A stretch of 64,000 bases of DNA from UBA6398 sp963660485 (GTDB lineage: Bacteria > Bacteroidota > Bacteroidia > Bacteroidales > Bacteroidaceae): positions 46,742-110,741 of the forward strand of contig CAVKYH010000007.1 in assembly GCA_963660485.1 (NCBI GenBank), in the 5' to 3' direction. Both the position numbers and the translations under genes were made by a program. Below are positions 27,502 to 36,954 of the stretch, piece after piece. The notes beneath the pieces are model-generated. The model searched no databases and was not told where the DNA came from. It saw only the letters and a program-made list of their open reading frames with translations. The first letter of the stretch is position 1; every line of letters begins with the position of its first letter.

Positions 27502-28983
27502 ATGAACAACAAGTATTACGGAAAATTAATATTTGAGTTATCTCATAAGGATCGTGTGGGATATTCTTTGCCTGACAATGGTATCGATAAAAATTATTCA
27601 GACTCATTGCCCGACGAATTAAAGCGCAATTCTGACTTAAACCTTCCGGAAGTTGACGAATTGACGGTTGTGCGTCATTACACAAATATGAGTAACAACA
27701 ATTTCGGCGTTGATACTGGTTTTTACCCTCTCGGAAGTTGTACGATGAAATACAATCCGAAAATCAACGAGGAGATTTGCAAGTTGCCGGCTTTCGCCAA
27801 TATTCACCCTTTGCAACAGGAAAATTCCGTACAAGGCGTATTGAAAGCATATTACGAGCTCAAACAGTCTTTGTCAGAAATATGTGGAATGAGCGACTTT
27901 ACGCTTAATCCTTTCGCCGGTGCACACGGAGAACTTACGGGTCTTATGGTGATACGTTCCTATCATATGTCGCGTGGAGACGTCAAACGTACAAAAGTTA
28001 TCGTTCCCGATTCTGCCCATGGCACTAACCCTGCTTCTGCAGCGCGTTGTGGTTTGCAAGTAGTTGAAGTAAAGAGTAAGGAAGACGGTAGAGTTGATGT
28101 AGAAGCTCTTAAATCTTTGCTTGGTGATGACGTTGCAGGTATGATGATGACAAACCCGAACACTTTGGGCTTGTTTGAATACGATATCCCTGAAATTGCG
28201 AAACTCATTCACGATTGCGGCGGTTTGATGTACTATGACGGTGCAAATTTCAACCCTATACTTGGTGAATGTCGCCCGGGGGATATGGGTTTTGACGTTA
28301 TTCATCTTAACCTTCACAAGACTTTTTCCACTCCTCATGGAGGTGGTGGTCCTGGTGCCGGTCCTGTTGGTGCACGCGAAGGATTGGAGAAATTCTTGCC
28401 CACGCCTCGTGTCGTTAAGAACGAAGATGGTACGTACAGCGTAGAAAATGATTCGAAAGAAGCTCTCGGAAGTATTTCCGCATTCTTGGGAAATATTGCC
28501 GTTCAACTGCGCGCGTACTCATATATATTGACTATGGGAAGCGATTGCTTAAAGAAAGTCGGTCCGTTGTCTGTGCTTAACGCAATGTATGTACGCGAGA
28601 AGTTGAAAGGTAAATACGAATTGCCTATCACATCGGTATGCAAACACGAGTTCGTGTTTAACGGTTTGGCTGACAAGTCAACCGGCGTTACTACACTCGA
28701 TATCGCAAAACGTCTTCTTGACTATGGTTTCCACGCTCCCACTATTTACTTCCCGTTGTTGTTCCACGAAGCATTGATGATAGAACCTACAGAAAGTGAA
28801 AGCCGTGAAACGCTTGACAATTTCATAGACACGATGCTCAAAATCGCAGACGAGGCTGCAAATGATCCGGAACTTGTAAAAACAGCTCCACATTGCACGC
28901 CTATAAAGCGTTTGGACGAAGTGAAAGCTGCGCGTGAACCGCGTCTTACCTATTCGCAATTGCAAGCCAATCCTATTGCGTGA
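27502..28983 (+). CDS. gcvPB: Glycine dehydrogenase (decarboxylating) subunit 2
   Basis: This is the PLP-binding half of the P protein. The 493-residue protein carries the PLP lysine at residue 273 in HLNLHKTFSTPHGGGGPGAG, the region FYPLGSCTMKYNPKINE and PDSAHGTNPASAA. Its stop codon overlaps the start of lpdA by one base (TGATG), so the two are coupled. Confidence 0.97.
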   Translation: MNNKYYGKLIFELSHKDRVGYSLPDNGIDKNYSDSLPDELKRNSDLNLPEVDELTVVRHYTNMSNNNFGVDTGFYPLGSCTMKYNPKINEEICKLPAFANIHPLQQENSVQGVLKAYYELKQSLSEICGMSDFTLNPFAGAHGELTGLMVIRSYHMSRGDVKRTKVIVPDSAHGTNPASAARCGLQVVEVKSKEDGRVDVEALKSLLGDDVAGMMMTNPNTLGLFEYDIPEIAKLIHDCGGLMYYDGANFNPILGECRPGDMGFDVIHLNLHKTFSTPHGGGGPGAGPVGAREGLEKFLPTPRVVKNEDGTYSVENDSKEALGSISAFLGNIAVQLRAYSYILTMGSDCLKKVGPLSVLNAMYVREKLKGKYELPITSVCKHEFVFNGLADKSTGVTTLDIAKRLLDYGFHAPTIYFPLLFHEALMIEPTESESRETLDNFIDTMLKIADEAANDPELVKTAPHCTPIKRLDEVKAAREPRLTYSQLQANPIA

Positions 28984-30341
28984 TGAAAAATGCCGATTTG
29001 ATAATTATTGGAGGCGGTCCGGCTGGATATGAAACCGCTTTGCTTGCCGCGAAAAAGGGCTTGCAGACTATTTTGATTGAATCGAAATGGTTGGGCGGAA
29101 CTTGTCTCAACGAAGGGTGCATTCCAACAAAATGTCTATGCCATTCCGCAGAGATTATGGAGGTGCTCGACAACAATGCAGCAACTTTTGAGTATACAAT
29201 CCCCAAGGTGATGCAGCGCAAAAACCAAGTGGTTGAGACGCTTAAAGCCGGAGTGGATTCGATGCTCAAAGCTGCAAAAGTTGAAGTGGTATATGGTAAT
29301 GCTACTTTCAAAGATGCGCATGTTGTTGAGGTAGAAAACGCCAAAGACGCCGAGGGAAACGAGGTTGACAAAGAATACTCTGCTAAAAATGTAATGATAG
29401 CAACGGGTTCTGTAACCAAGTTTCTTCCAATCGAAGGGGCTCATTTGCCAGGTGTGCTTACATCGCGCGAATTGCTCAACATTGCAGACGCTCCTGAAAG
29501 CATCTGCATTATCGGCGGCGGCGTTATCGGTTTGGAATTTGCCTCGATATTTACAAACTTCGGCTCAAAGGTAAGCATTGTGGAGTATTGTCCGGAAATT
29601 CTTCCGAATTTCGATCGCGACATAGCCAAGCGTTTGCGTACCACATTGAAGAAGAAAGGCATTGAGTTCTATGTGAATTCTGCTGTTACGGGCATCGGGG
29701 GAAAAGAAGGCGATTTTGTTGTGAATTTCACTACGAAAGGCGTTGAAAAGCAGGTTAATGCTTCAACAGTACTCATGGCCACGGGACGTAAGGCGAATAC
29801 CGAAAACCTCAACCTCGAGGGTGTAGGTATCGCAACCGGCAAACGGGGAATAGAAGTTGACGAAAACTTTGAAACCTCGGTGAAAGGCGTATATGCAATA
29901 GGAGATGTGAACGGCCTGGTGCAGCTTGCCCATGTGGCAAAGTTCCAAGGACGTAAGGCTTTGGCTCATATTCTCGGCGAAACCGAGAATGTAGATTTCA
30001 ACATCATTCCCGCGGCTGTCTTTACCGCTCCCGAGTTGGCTATGGTGGGACTTACCGAAGAAGATTGCAAGAACCGGAACATAGAATATAAGAGCCACAA
30101 GGCTTTTTATCGTGCCAACGGGAAAGCGTTGTCAATGGGAGAATCTGACGGACTTGTAAAGATACTTTCAACTCCTGACGGGAAAATCCTTGGCGCGCAT
30201 ATTATGGGCGCACATTCCTCTGATTTGATTCACGAATTGGCTATGGTGATGAATTTCTCCGGTACTCTCGCTGATGTAAGCCGCATGATTCACTCCCACC
30301 CCACTTTGAGTGAATTGATTCTTGATGCAGCTGAAAATTGA
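28983..30341 (+). CDS. lpdA: Dihydrolipoyl dehydrogenase (L protein)
   Basis: This flavoenzyme reoxidises the dihydrolipoyl arm of GcvH with NAD. The start is taken as the ATG at 28983, overlapping the gcvPB stop; a GTG one codon earlier is less likely. The 452-residue protein has the FAD motif IIGGGPAGYE, the redox disulfide GGTCLNEGCIPTKC (Cys41 and Cys46), the NAD motif IIGGGVIGLEFAS and the C-terminal His-Glu pair in HSHPTLSELI. Its place as the last gene completes the glycine cleavage system. Confidence 0.97.
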   Translation: MKNADLIIIGGGPAGYETALLAAKKGLQTILIESKWLGGTCLNEGCIPTKCLCHSAEIMEVLDNNAATFEYTIPKVMQRKNQVVETLKAGVDSMLKAAKVEVVYGNATFKDAHVVEVENAKDAEGNEVDKEYSAKNVMIATGSVTKFLPIEGAHLPGVLTSRELLNIADAPESICIIGGGVIGLEFASIFTNFGSKVSIVEYCPEILPNFDRDIAKRLRTTLKKKGIEFYVNSAVTGIGGKEGDFVVNFTTKGVEKQVNASTVLMATGRKANTENLNLEGVGIATGKRGIEVDENFETSVKGVYAIGDVNGLVQLAHVAKFQGRKALAHILGETENVDFNIIPAAVFTAPELAMVGLTEEDCKNRNIEYKSHKAFYRANGKALSMGESDGLVKILSTPDGKILGAHIMGAHSSDLIHELAMVMNFSGTLADVSRMIHSHPTLSELILDAAEN

Positions 30342-30414
30342 GCAGAGGGAAATTCGATGTAATCCAATGAATCAGAGACTGTAATCCTCCTTAGAATTTG
30401 CCTGCCTATAAAGG

Positions 30415-30490
30415 CAAAAATTCCAAGGCATATAATTTAAATAAGGTCAGACATTGTTTAAACGATGTCTGACCTTGTTTTTTCAATATC
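30415..30490. repeat. Mosaic palindromic repeat A5
   Basis: The words are ccaaggcatat, aaggtcagacat and atgtctgacctt. The last two form 12-bp perfect arms (30443-30454 and 30465-30476). It ends in T6 and runs directly into the family B array. It lies 73 bases after lpdA. Confidence 0.85.
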
Positions 30491-30518
30491 AGATGTCGGA
30501 AAATATTCCATAACCAAC

Positions 30519-30644
30519 GGTTCAAAGTTCTTGTTTCAACCGTTCAAAATTCCTACTTCAACTGTTCAAATTGTCTTACTTCGGTCGATCAACGTGCTTA
30601 CTTCGGCCGTTCAACGTGCTTACTTCGGCCGAAGTAAGACAAAC
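30519..30644. repeat. Tandem 22-bp array, family B, copy 1
   Basis: Five units of 22-23 bp lie head to tail, from degenerate (30519) to regular (30586-30607 and 30608-30629; core tcaacgtgcttacttcggc). The array ends with the inverted word cgaagtaagacaaac. Units join into a perfect 20-bp palindrome at 30619-30638. A 12-bp inverted pair lies at 30573-30584 and 30628-30639. The 86-residue frame across it is not a gene. Confidence 0.75.
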
Positions 30645-30824
30645 TCCTCTGGTCTTTTGACAAAACAGATGCCTCGAATCAGAATATTACGCCCTTTCAA
30701 AAAGCCGGTAATGCAGTTAAAATGACGACAAAAACGTAGTACTTATCACTTTGCGATATGCAAAACAAAACGCAAGGTGTGAGATTATGTCTGTATCTCC
30801 TTGACTTACTGCTAATAGAAAAAA

Positions 30825-30855
30825 AGAAAAGCCCCTAACATTTAGGGGCTTTTCT
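30825..30855. terminator. Bidirectional intrinsic terminator between lpdA and nifJ
   Basis: The stem AAAAGCCCCTAA pairs with TTAGGGGCTTTT over a short loop, with A and T runs on the two sides. It lies about 40 bases past the nifJ stop codon and serves at least nifJ. Confidence 0.9.
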
Positions 30856-30895
30856 TTGAGTATCTTTAAGTGAATGTAATTCCAATCAAGCGAAA

Positions 30896-33800
30896 TTATT
30901 CTTCACCAAGCGACCAATCTTCTTTGGTCTTGCGGATATATGTAGCATAACGGCGTTTTGCTGCTGCTTCTGCTGCATCGAAAAGTTCTTGAGCTTCAGC
31001 AGGACGTGCCTTCTTGAGCGACAGGTAACGCACCTCGCCGTTGAGGAAGTCCTGGAACTTGCTCCAATCCGGTGCCTTGCTGTCAAGAGTAAACGGATTT
31101 TTGCCCTCTTTTTCGAGTTCCGGATTGAAACGCCATAGATGCCAGTAACCACATTCCACTGCGCGACCTTCCTCTGCCTGCGAGCGACCCATACCGCCCT
31201 TGATTTTCAAACCGTGGTTGATACAAGGAGCATAAGCTATGATGAGTGAAGGTCCGTGATAAGCCTCAGCCTCGCGGAATGCCTTGAGACATTGTGCTTG
31301 ATCGGCGCCCATTGCAACTTGTGCCACGTAAACATAGCCGTATGTAGCCTGCATCATACCGAGATCCTTCTTTGTGATGCGTTTGCCTTGAGCAGCAAAC
31401 TGTGCAATAGCTCCGATAGGTGTGGATTTAGATGCCTGACCGCCGGTATTTGAGTAAACCTCAGTGTCGAGCACGAGGATATTAACATCTTCGCCCGATG
31501 CCAACACGTGGTCAAGACCTCCGTAACCGATGTCGTAGCTTGCGCCGTCGCCACCGATTATCCATTGGCTGCGCTTGGTAAGATAATGTTCAAGACCTGC
31601 GAGTTCTGCCATCTTCTTGCAATCACCCTTCTTAGCCTCGATTATAGGAATGAGTTTCTCGCCAGCTGCGCGTGAGCCTTCAGCATCTTCGCGGTTTGCA
31701 ATCCATTCCTTTGCAGCTTCCTTGTATTCCTCGGGAGCTTTGTCGCATGTGAGTTGATCTTCAAGAATAGCCTGAATGCGGTTGCGCATCTTCTTGTTAG
31801 CAAGAGTCATACCCATACCGAATTCGCAGAAGTCTTCGAACAACGAGTTAGCCCATGCAGGACCCTGGCCTTTGGCATTCTTGCAATAAGGTGTGGAAGG
31901 AATGGAACCGGAGTAGATAGAAGAACAACCGGTAGCATTTGCCACGATTTCGCGATCGCCAAAGAGTTGGGAGATAAGTTTTACGTATGGAGTTTCACCG
32001 CAGCCGGAGCATGCTCCAGAGAATTCAAACAAAGGCTGAGCAAACTGTGAGTTCTTGGGATTTGACTTTATGTCAACAAGGTCTTGCTTGGAAGTAACAT
32101 TCTTCACGCAGTATTCCCAATTCTCGGCTTCGCCAAGTTGTCCTTCAAGAGGAACCATTGTGAGAGCCTTTTCGCCTTTCTTGCCCGGGCAAACATCAGC
32201 ACAGTTTCCGCAGCCAAGACAGTCGAGAACGTCAACCTGCTGAACATAGTGCATGCCTTTCATTGCCTTGGGAGCAAGCATGTCTTGAGTCTTTCCCTTG
32301 AAATCCTTAACTTCTTCGTCGGTCATTACGAACGGACGTATTGCAGCGTGAGGACAGCAGAAAGCGCACTTGTTACACTGGATACAGTTGTCAGCATTCC
32401 AAACCGGAACGAAAGCAGCTACGCCACGCTTTTCGTAAGCAGCCGTACCTTGTTCCCATGTTCCGTCGATAGACGGTGCATAAGCGGAAACAGGAAGAAG
32501 ATCACCGTTCTGGGCGTTGATAGGACGCACAAGTTTTGAAATGTATTCCGGCTCGTCGCGTTTGATTTCGGTATCTTCGGGAAGATTTGCCCAAGCGGGA
32601 TCAATAGCAAGTTGCTTGTACTCACTACCACGTTCAACAGCCTGGAAATTCTTGTCAACAACATCTTGACCTTTCTTGCCGTAGCTCTTTACAATGAATT
32701 TCTTCATCTGTTCTACCGCAAGTTCCACAGGAATAACCTCTGTGATGCGGAAGAATGCCGACTGGAGAATAGTATTTGTTCTATTGCCAAGACCAATTTC
32801 CTGAGCAATTTTTGTAGCATTGATATAATATACCGTGATGTTATTCTTGGCAAAATAGCTCTTGATATGGTTTGGCAGATTCTTAGCCAATTCTTCGCCT
32901 TCCCAAATAGTATTGAGCAGGAAAGTACCATTCTTGCGAAGACCACGGATAACGTCGTACATATGCAGGTAAGCCTGTACATGGCAAGCCACAAAATTCG
33001 GCGTCTTTATCTGATATGTGGAACGGATAGGCGTGTCGCCGAAACGAAGGTGAGAACAAGTGAAACCACCGCTCTTCTTGGAATCGTAAGAGAAGTATGC
33101 CTGACAATATTTCTGGGTATTGTCGCCGATAATCTTGATAGAGTTTTTGTTTGCACCGACAGTACCGTCTGCACCAAGCCCGTAGAATTTAGCTTCAAAG
33201 ATACCTTCGCCGCCGAGAGCCTTTTCTTCTTCGAGCGGAAGCGATGTAAACGTAACGTCATCAACAATACCGAGTGTGAAGTGGTTTTTCGGTTCGGGAA
33301 GATTGAGGTTGTCGTAAACCGAAATAATCATAGTCGGTGTGGTGTCGCAACTTCCGAGACCGTAACGGCCACCAATGATGAGCGGCTGGTTCTCTTTTCC
33401 GTAGAAAGCGTCGCGAACGTCAAGATAAAGCGGTTCGCCTTTTGCTCCGGGCTCTTTGGTTCTGTCGAGAACGGCTATACGCTTAACTGTAGAAGGTATT
33501 GCTTCAAAGAGATGCTTTGTCGAGAACGGACGATACAAGTGTACGCTAACCATACCTACCTTCTGACCGTTTGCATTGAGGTAGTCGATTGCTTCGCGAG
33601 CAGCTTCGGTAGCAGAGCCCATGAGAATAATCACACGGTCTGCGTCTTCTGCGCCATAGTAGCTGAACAATTTGTATTCGCGTCCGGTGATCTGCGAAAC
33701 TTCTTTCATGTATTTTTCCACAATGCCGGGAATTGCATCATAGTATTTGTTGCAAATCTCACGGTGTGCGAAGAAAGTTTCAGGATTCTCGGCCATGCCT

Positions 33801-34453
33801 CGTGCCACAGGGTGTTCTGGTGAAAGTGCACGCGCACGGAATTCAGCAAGAGCCTTCTGGTCTACGAGAGGACGCAATTCGTCTTCGCTTATTTCCTCGA
33901 TTTTTTGGTATTCGTGGGAGGTGCGGAAACCGTCAAAGAAGTTGATGAACGGCACACGGCTTTCGATTGTTGCAAGATGAGCTACAGCAGACAGGTCCAT
34001 TACTTCCTGCACACTGCCTTCGCACAACATTGCGAAACCTGTTTGACGGCAAGCCATTACATCGCCATGATCGCCAAATATACACAAGGAGTGTGATGCC
34101 AATGTGCGGGCTGATACGTGGAACACGCAGGGAAGCAACTCGCCTGCTATTTTATACATGTTCGGAATCATAAGGAGCAAACCTTGTGATGCCGTAAATG
34201 TTGATGTCAAAGCACCTGCTTGAAGCGAACCGTGCACAGCGCCGGCAGCACCTCCCTCAGACTGCATCTCTTGTACGGATACAGTATCTCCGAAGAGGTT
34301 TTTTCTTCCATCGGCAGCCCATTCGTCAATGTGTTCTGCCATAGGAGATGACGGGGTGATGGGATAGATTGCTGCAACCTCCGAGAACATGTAAGCTACA
34401 TGGGCTGCGGCTTGGTTACCATCACACGTTATGAATTTCTTTTCCTTACTCAT
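30896..34453 (-). CDS. nifJ: Pyruvate:ferredoxin (flavodoxin) oxidoreductase
   Basis: This large cytoplasmic enzyme converts pyruvate and CoA to acetyl-CoA and CO2, reducing ferredoxin, and is central to anaerobic metabolism. The 1185-residue protein starts with the pyrimidine-binding domain (DGNQAAAHVAYMFSEVAAIYPITPSSPMAE). It then has two 4Fe-4S motifs (CIQCNKCAFCCPH and CLGCGNCADVCPG), a further FSGACSGCGETPY cluster region, and the TPP-binding stretch GDGASYDIGYGGLDHVLASG followed by VYSNTGGQASKSTP. All domains are present in one chain, the usual homodimeric form. Confidence 0.98.
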   Translation of the reverse strand: MSKEKKFITCDGNQAAAHVAYMFSEVAAIYPITPSSPMAEHIDEWAADGRKNLFGDTVSVQEMQSEGGAAGAVHGSLQAGALTSTFTASQGLLLMIPNMYKIAGELLPCVFHVSARTLASHSLCIFGDHGDVMACRQTGFAMLCEGSVQEVMDLSAVAHLATIESRVPFINFFDGFRTSHEYQKIEEISEDELRPLVDQKALAEFRARALSPEHPVARGMAENPETFFAHREICNKYYDAIPGIVEKYMKEVSQITGREYKLFSYYGAEDADRVIILMGSATEAAREAIDYLNANGQKVGMVSVHLYRPFSTKHLFEAIPSTVKRIAVLDRTKEPGAKGEPLYLDVRDAFYGKENQPLIIGGRYGLGSCDTTPTMIISVYDNLNLPEPKNHFTLGIVDDVTFTSLPLEEEKALGGEGIFEAKFYGLGADGTVGANKNSIKIIGDNTQKYCQAYFSYDSKKSGGFTCSHLRFGDTPIRSTYQIKTPNFVACHVQAYLHMYDVIRGLRKNGTFLLNTIWEGEELAKNLPNHIKSYFAKNNITVYYINATKIAQEIGLGNRTNTILQSAFFRITEVIPVELAVEQMKKFIVKSYGKKGQDVVDKNFQAVERGSEYKQLAIDPAWANLPEDTEIKRDEPEYISKLVRPINAQNGDLLPVSAYAPSIDGTWEQGTAAYEKRGVAAFVPVWNADNCIQCNKCAFCCPHAAIRPFVMTDEEVKDFKGKTQDMLAPKAMKGMHYVQQVDVLDCLGCGNCADVCPGKKGEKALTMVPLEGQLGEAENWEYCVKNVTSKQDLVDIKSNPKNSQFAQPLFEFSGACSGCGETPYVKLISQLFGDREIVANATGCSSIYSGSIPSTPYCKNAKGQGPAWANSLFEDFCEFGMGMTLANKKMRNRIQAILEDQLTCDKAPEEYKEAAKEWIANREDAEGSRAAGEKLIPIIEAKKGDCKKMAELAGLEHYLTKRSQWIIGGDGASYDIGYGGLDHVLASGEDVNILVLDTEVYSNTGGQASKSTPIGAIAQFAAQGKRITKKDLGMMQATYGYVYVAQVAMGADQAQCLKAFREAEAYHGPSLIIAYAPCINHGLKIKGGMGRSQAEEGRAVECGYWHLWRFNPELEKEGKNPFTLDSKAPDWSKFQDFLNGEVRYLSLKKARPAEAQELFDAAEAAAKRRYATYIRKTKEDWSLGEE

Positions 34454-34502
34454 GATGTAATTGAATGAAATGTTATGTAAATTTTCGTTTGTTCTTTATT
34501 TT

Positions 34503-35702
34503 TCAATAGAGGAAACCGAACAGCCATAGGGGAATGTCTTTGCCATGTCCAACTTCGGTGTTGTAGCGTGCGAAATAAACGTCGTCTTGTGCCTTGAAGC
34601 GGCGCGACTTGTCGCAAACGTTTATCATATGGCCGTCTATATAATATGTACCATTGCGTTTTCCTTTGCTCACACTGTGGTGGCGCCAAACGCTATTGGT
34701 AAAGAATGTTTCCATTACCTCCTGTTCTTCTGCGCTACGCGAACTTATTGCATAAAGCAGGTTGGTATTGTGAATCATAATCTGCACCGGCTTTTTGGGA
34801 AACTCTTCTTTTTCGCGGTAAACGAGGTTTACAAGTCGAGCCTCCTCCAAATCCTTGATGTAGTTCATCACCGTAGCGCGCGAAGTGCCTATCTCGTTGG
34901 CGAGCTTTGTTACATTCGGTGCGGTGATGCCTTCCATTCCGAGCAGATAGAGCAATTTTTTTATTCTTGCGAGATATTTCAAGTCGATTTGCTTGATAAA
35001 CAAGATGTCGACCTCTATCATCATATTGATAGACTTCAACAGTTGCTCCGTGAAGTTATGTGTTTCAAGGAAGAAAGGATAATAGCCGTGATGAAGGTAA
35101 TCCTGGAAATAATTCCACGGACGCACTTTGGGCAAAATGGTTTTCAATATTTGCTCATGACCTTCCAGAATTTCGTTTAGGCTGTAGGAACGGAAATTGA
35201 GTCCCGTTTGCGAGTTTACAAATTCGCGGAACGAAAATCCGTGGAGCACATAGGTGTCGCTTATTCTGTTGAGTTCACGCTGTGCTTCGTTGTCGGGCGG
35301 AACCACCGACGATATGGCATAAACTATGTGCAGTTTGTCGAAACGGCGATAGCATTCTACCAAATCTTCGGCATAGTTTGACTGTTTGAAAACTTGATCA
35401 ATAAGCAACACACGCCCTCCGTAGCGCACGAAATCTTCTGCAAATTCCACGATTCCGCGCCCCTGGAAGTAAAAGTTGTTCATACTGATATACAGACACT
35501 GATGAAGCTGCGGATCGAAGTGGTCGCGGGCATATTGAAGCAGGAACGTGGTTTTTCCCACGCCTCTCGGTCCGCGGATGCCAATCATTCTGTGGCTCCA
35601 ATCTATTCTGTCCATTAGCGAACGCTGAACGGGTGCGTTCAGATGGCTTAACATGTAAGCGTGGGACTGAAAGAATTTTTCCATAAAAGTAAGGTCACGC
35701 AT
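34503..35702 (-). CDS. ATPase of the AAA/DUF4143 type
   Basis: The start is set at 35702 because the frame upstream has no family-like sequence. The 399-residue protein has Walker A GPRGVGKT at residues 44-51, a Walker B-like GGRVLLIDQVF, and the sensor-like VYAISS. A winged-helix-like segment (TAPNVTKLANEIGTSRATVMNYIKDLEEARLVNLVYRE) is followed by a C-terminal nuclease-like DUF4143 region with a GKRNGTYYIDG stretch. Such proteins are widespread in Bacteroidetes in many copies and their role is unknown. It follows close upstream of nifJ on the same strand (49 bases), so read-through is possible. Confidence 0.8.
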   Translation of the reverse strand: MRDLTFMEKFFQSHAYMLSHLNAPVQRSLMDRIDWSHRMIGIRGPRGVGKTTFLLQYARDHFDPQLHQCLYISMNNFYFQGRGIVEFAEDFVRYGGRVLLIDQVFKQSNYAEDLVECYRRFDKLHIVYAISSVVPPDNEAQRELNRISDTYVLHGFSFREFVNSQTGLNFRSYSLNEILEGHEQILKTILPKVRPWNYFQDYLHHGYYPFFLETHNFTEQLLKSINMMIEVDILFIKQIDLKYLARIKKLLYLLGMEGITAPNVTKLANEIGTSRATVMNYIKDLEEARLVNLVYREKEEFPKKPVQIMIHNTNLLYAISSRSAEEQEVMETFFTNSVWRHHSVSKGKRNGTYYIDGHMINVCDKSRRFKAQDDVYFARYNTEVGHGKDIPLWLFGFLY

Positions 35703-35939
35703 AGTTATCTTTATTCGCGCTTTATTTCCGCGCAAAGTTACACATTTCTGCGCAATATTGCAAATGCGAGTTGTCAAATAACTTTTTCCCAACGTTGTTT
35801 TTTTTATTTTCCCGTATCTATTTCTGCGTATCCTTGTCCCAGTGTGCATATTCTCCAATGCTTTTCGTCTGTATGATAGCAATAAAAATCGCAACTTTGT
35901 ATAAAGAATCTACGTCATATATAAATAGGCATATATATA

Positions 35940-36608
35940 ATGGAAAAGAAAATTTTGGAGGTGTCGCAAGAAATTCTTGCAGCCTGTCCGCAGTTTGTAG
36001 GAGGGGCATTGTACGCCGAGTTTACCAATACGGAGTATTGTGAAGGGCTATGGAACGAGATAAAAAGCAAGGCAGCCGAACTGAAATCCCGTCAAACGGT
36101 CGACACCATCAAGCAAATAAGCGGCATAGCGGCAACACGTGCAGTCTACAAGGCTTGCGGCAAGGATCCCTCGCGTTACCGCCCGTCCAACGAGCAGTTG
36201 GTGAGGCGCATCTTGCAGGGAAAAGACCTTTGGACGGTGAATACGGCGGTTGATGTGGGGAATCTTGTGAGCATTGACTACGGATACAGCGTAGGATGTT
36301 TCGACTACGACAAAATATCCGGCAACAAAATCACGCTTGGTGTGGGCAAGGCCGGAGAACCATACGAGGGAATCGGACGCGGAGTGCTCAATATCGAGCA
36401 CATGCCCGTTTATCGTGATGACATAGGCGGAATAGGCACTCCCACAAGCGACAACGAGCGCACCAAGATGTCTTTGGAAACAACACGAATGCTTGCCGTG
36501 GTGAACGGATACGACGGCGACAGAACCAAAATGGAAGAATGTCTGGAATTCATGGTTGCGGCATACACCAAATACCTTGGTGCACAATGCGAAACAAACC
36601 TCTTTTGA
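35940..36608 (+). CDS. Stand-alone B3/B4 domain protein
   Basis: The 222-residue soluble protein resembles the B3/B4 editing domain of phenylalanyl-tRNA synthetase beta chains: IAATRAVYKACGKDPSRYRPSNEQLVRRILQGKDLWTVNTAVDVGNLVSIDYGYSVGCFD matches that domain. Free B3/B4 proteins are thought to bind or edit mischarged tRNAs, but this is not shown here. It is followed 12 bases later by repeat A6 and then by tRNA-Thr. Confidence 0.82.
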   Translation: MEKKILEVSQEILAACPQFVGGALYAEFTNTEYCEGLWNEIKSKAAELKSRQTVDTIKQISGIAATRAVYKACGKDPSRYRPSNEQLVRRILQGKDLWTVNTAVDVGNLVSIDYGYSVGCFDYDKISGNKITLGVGKAGEPYEGIGRGVLNIEHMPVYRDDIGGIGTPTSDNERTKMSLETTRMLAVVNGYDGDRTKMEECLEFMVAAYTKYLGAQCETNLF

Positions 36609-36620
36609 CGGCCTCGGCAT

Positions 36621-36697
36621 CTCGTAAAAACTCCAAGGCATCTAATTTAAATTCCGACGCATCTAATTTAAATTACATGGCCCGGAGTTTTCACGAC
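36621..36697. repeat. Mosaic palindromic repeat A6
   Basis: It has the same three words as A3 and A4 (ccaaggcatct, ccgacgcatct, acatggcccgg), flanked by tcgtaaaaa and gttttcacga. It begins 12 bases after the B3/B4 gene, but the agcacctcgtgt flank of A3 and A4 is missing. Confidence 0.87.
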
Positions 36698-36725
36698 AAC
36701 GCATGTCAAAAAAACGCCTCAAAAC

Positions 36726-36756
36726 TTTGCCCATTCAGCAAAAGTTTCTAATTTTG
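36726..36756 (+). promoter_or_regulatory. Promoter of tRNA-Thr
   Basis: TTTG (36726-36729) and TAATTTTG (36749-36756) are 19 bases apart, matching the Bacteroidetes consensus. The start would be 5-8 bases ahead of the mature tRNA. Confidence 0.85.
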
Positions 36757-36765
36757 CAGGCGCTT

Positions 36766-36838
<73 letters not shown>

Positions 36839-36846
36839 CAAAATTA

Positions 36847-36877
36847 AAAGACGCACCTCACATCGGGGTGCGTCTTT
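36847..36877 (+). terminator. Intrinsic terminator after tRNA-Thr
   Basis: The stem aaagacgcacc pairs with ggtgcgtcttt, directly behind the tRNA. Confidence 0.82.
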
Positions 36878-36954
36878 GTTGTTTATTACCCTCCCTTTTT
36901 TATAAATCGCGGTAAATTCGTAATTTTGCAATCTTGAAATTTAGAAATAGCAAT

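Noticed and set aside
30465..30725. An 86-codon reading frame across the repeats after lpdA
   Set aside because: It consists almost wholly of family A and B repeat sequence, has no promoter of its own and no family-like sequence.
34450..34689. A 79-codon minus-strand frame overlapping the AAA ATPase gene
   Set aside because: It is a shadow of the ATPase reading frame, which shows clear motifs.
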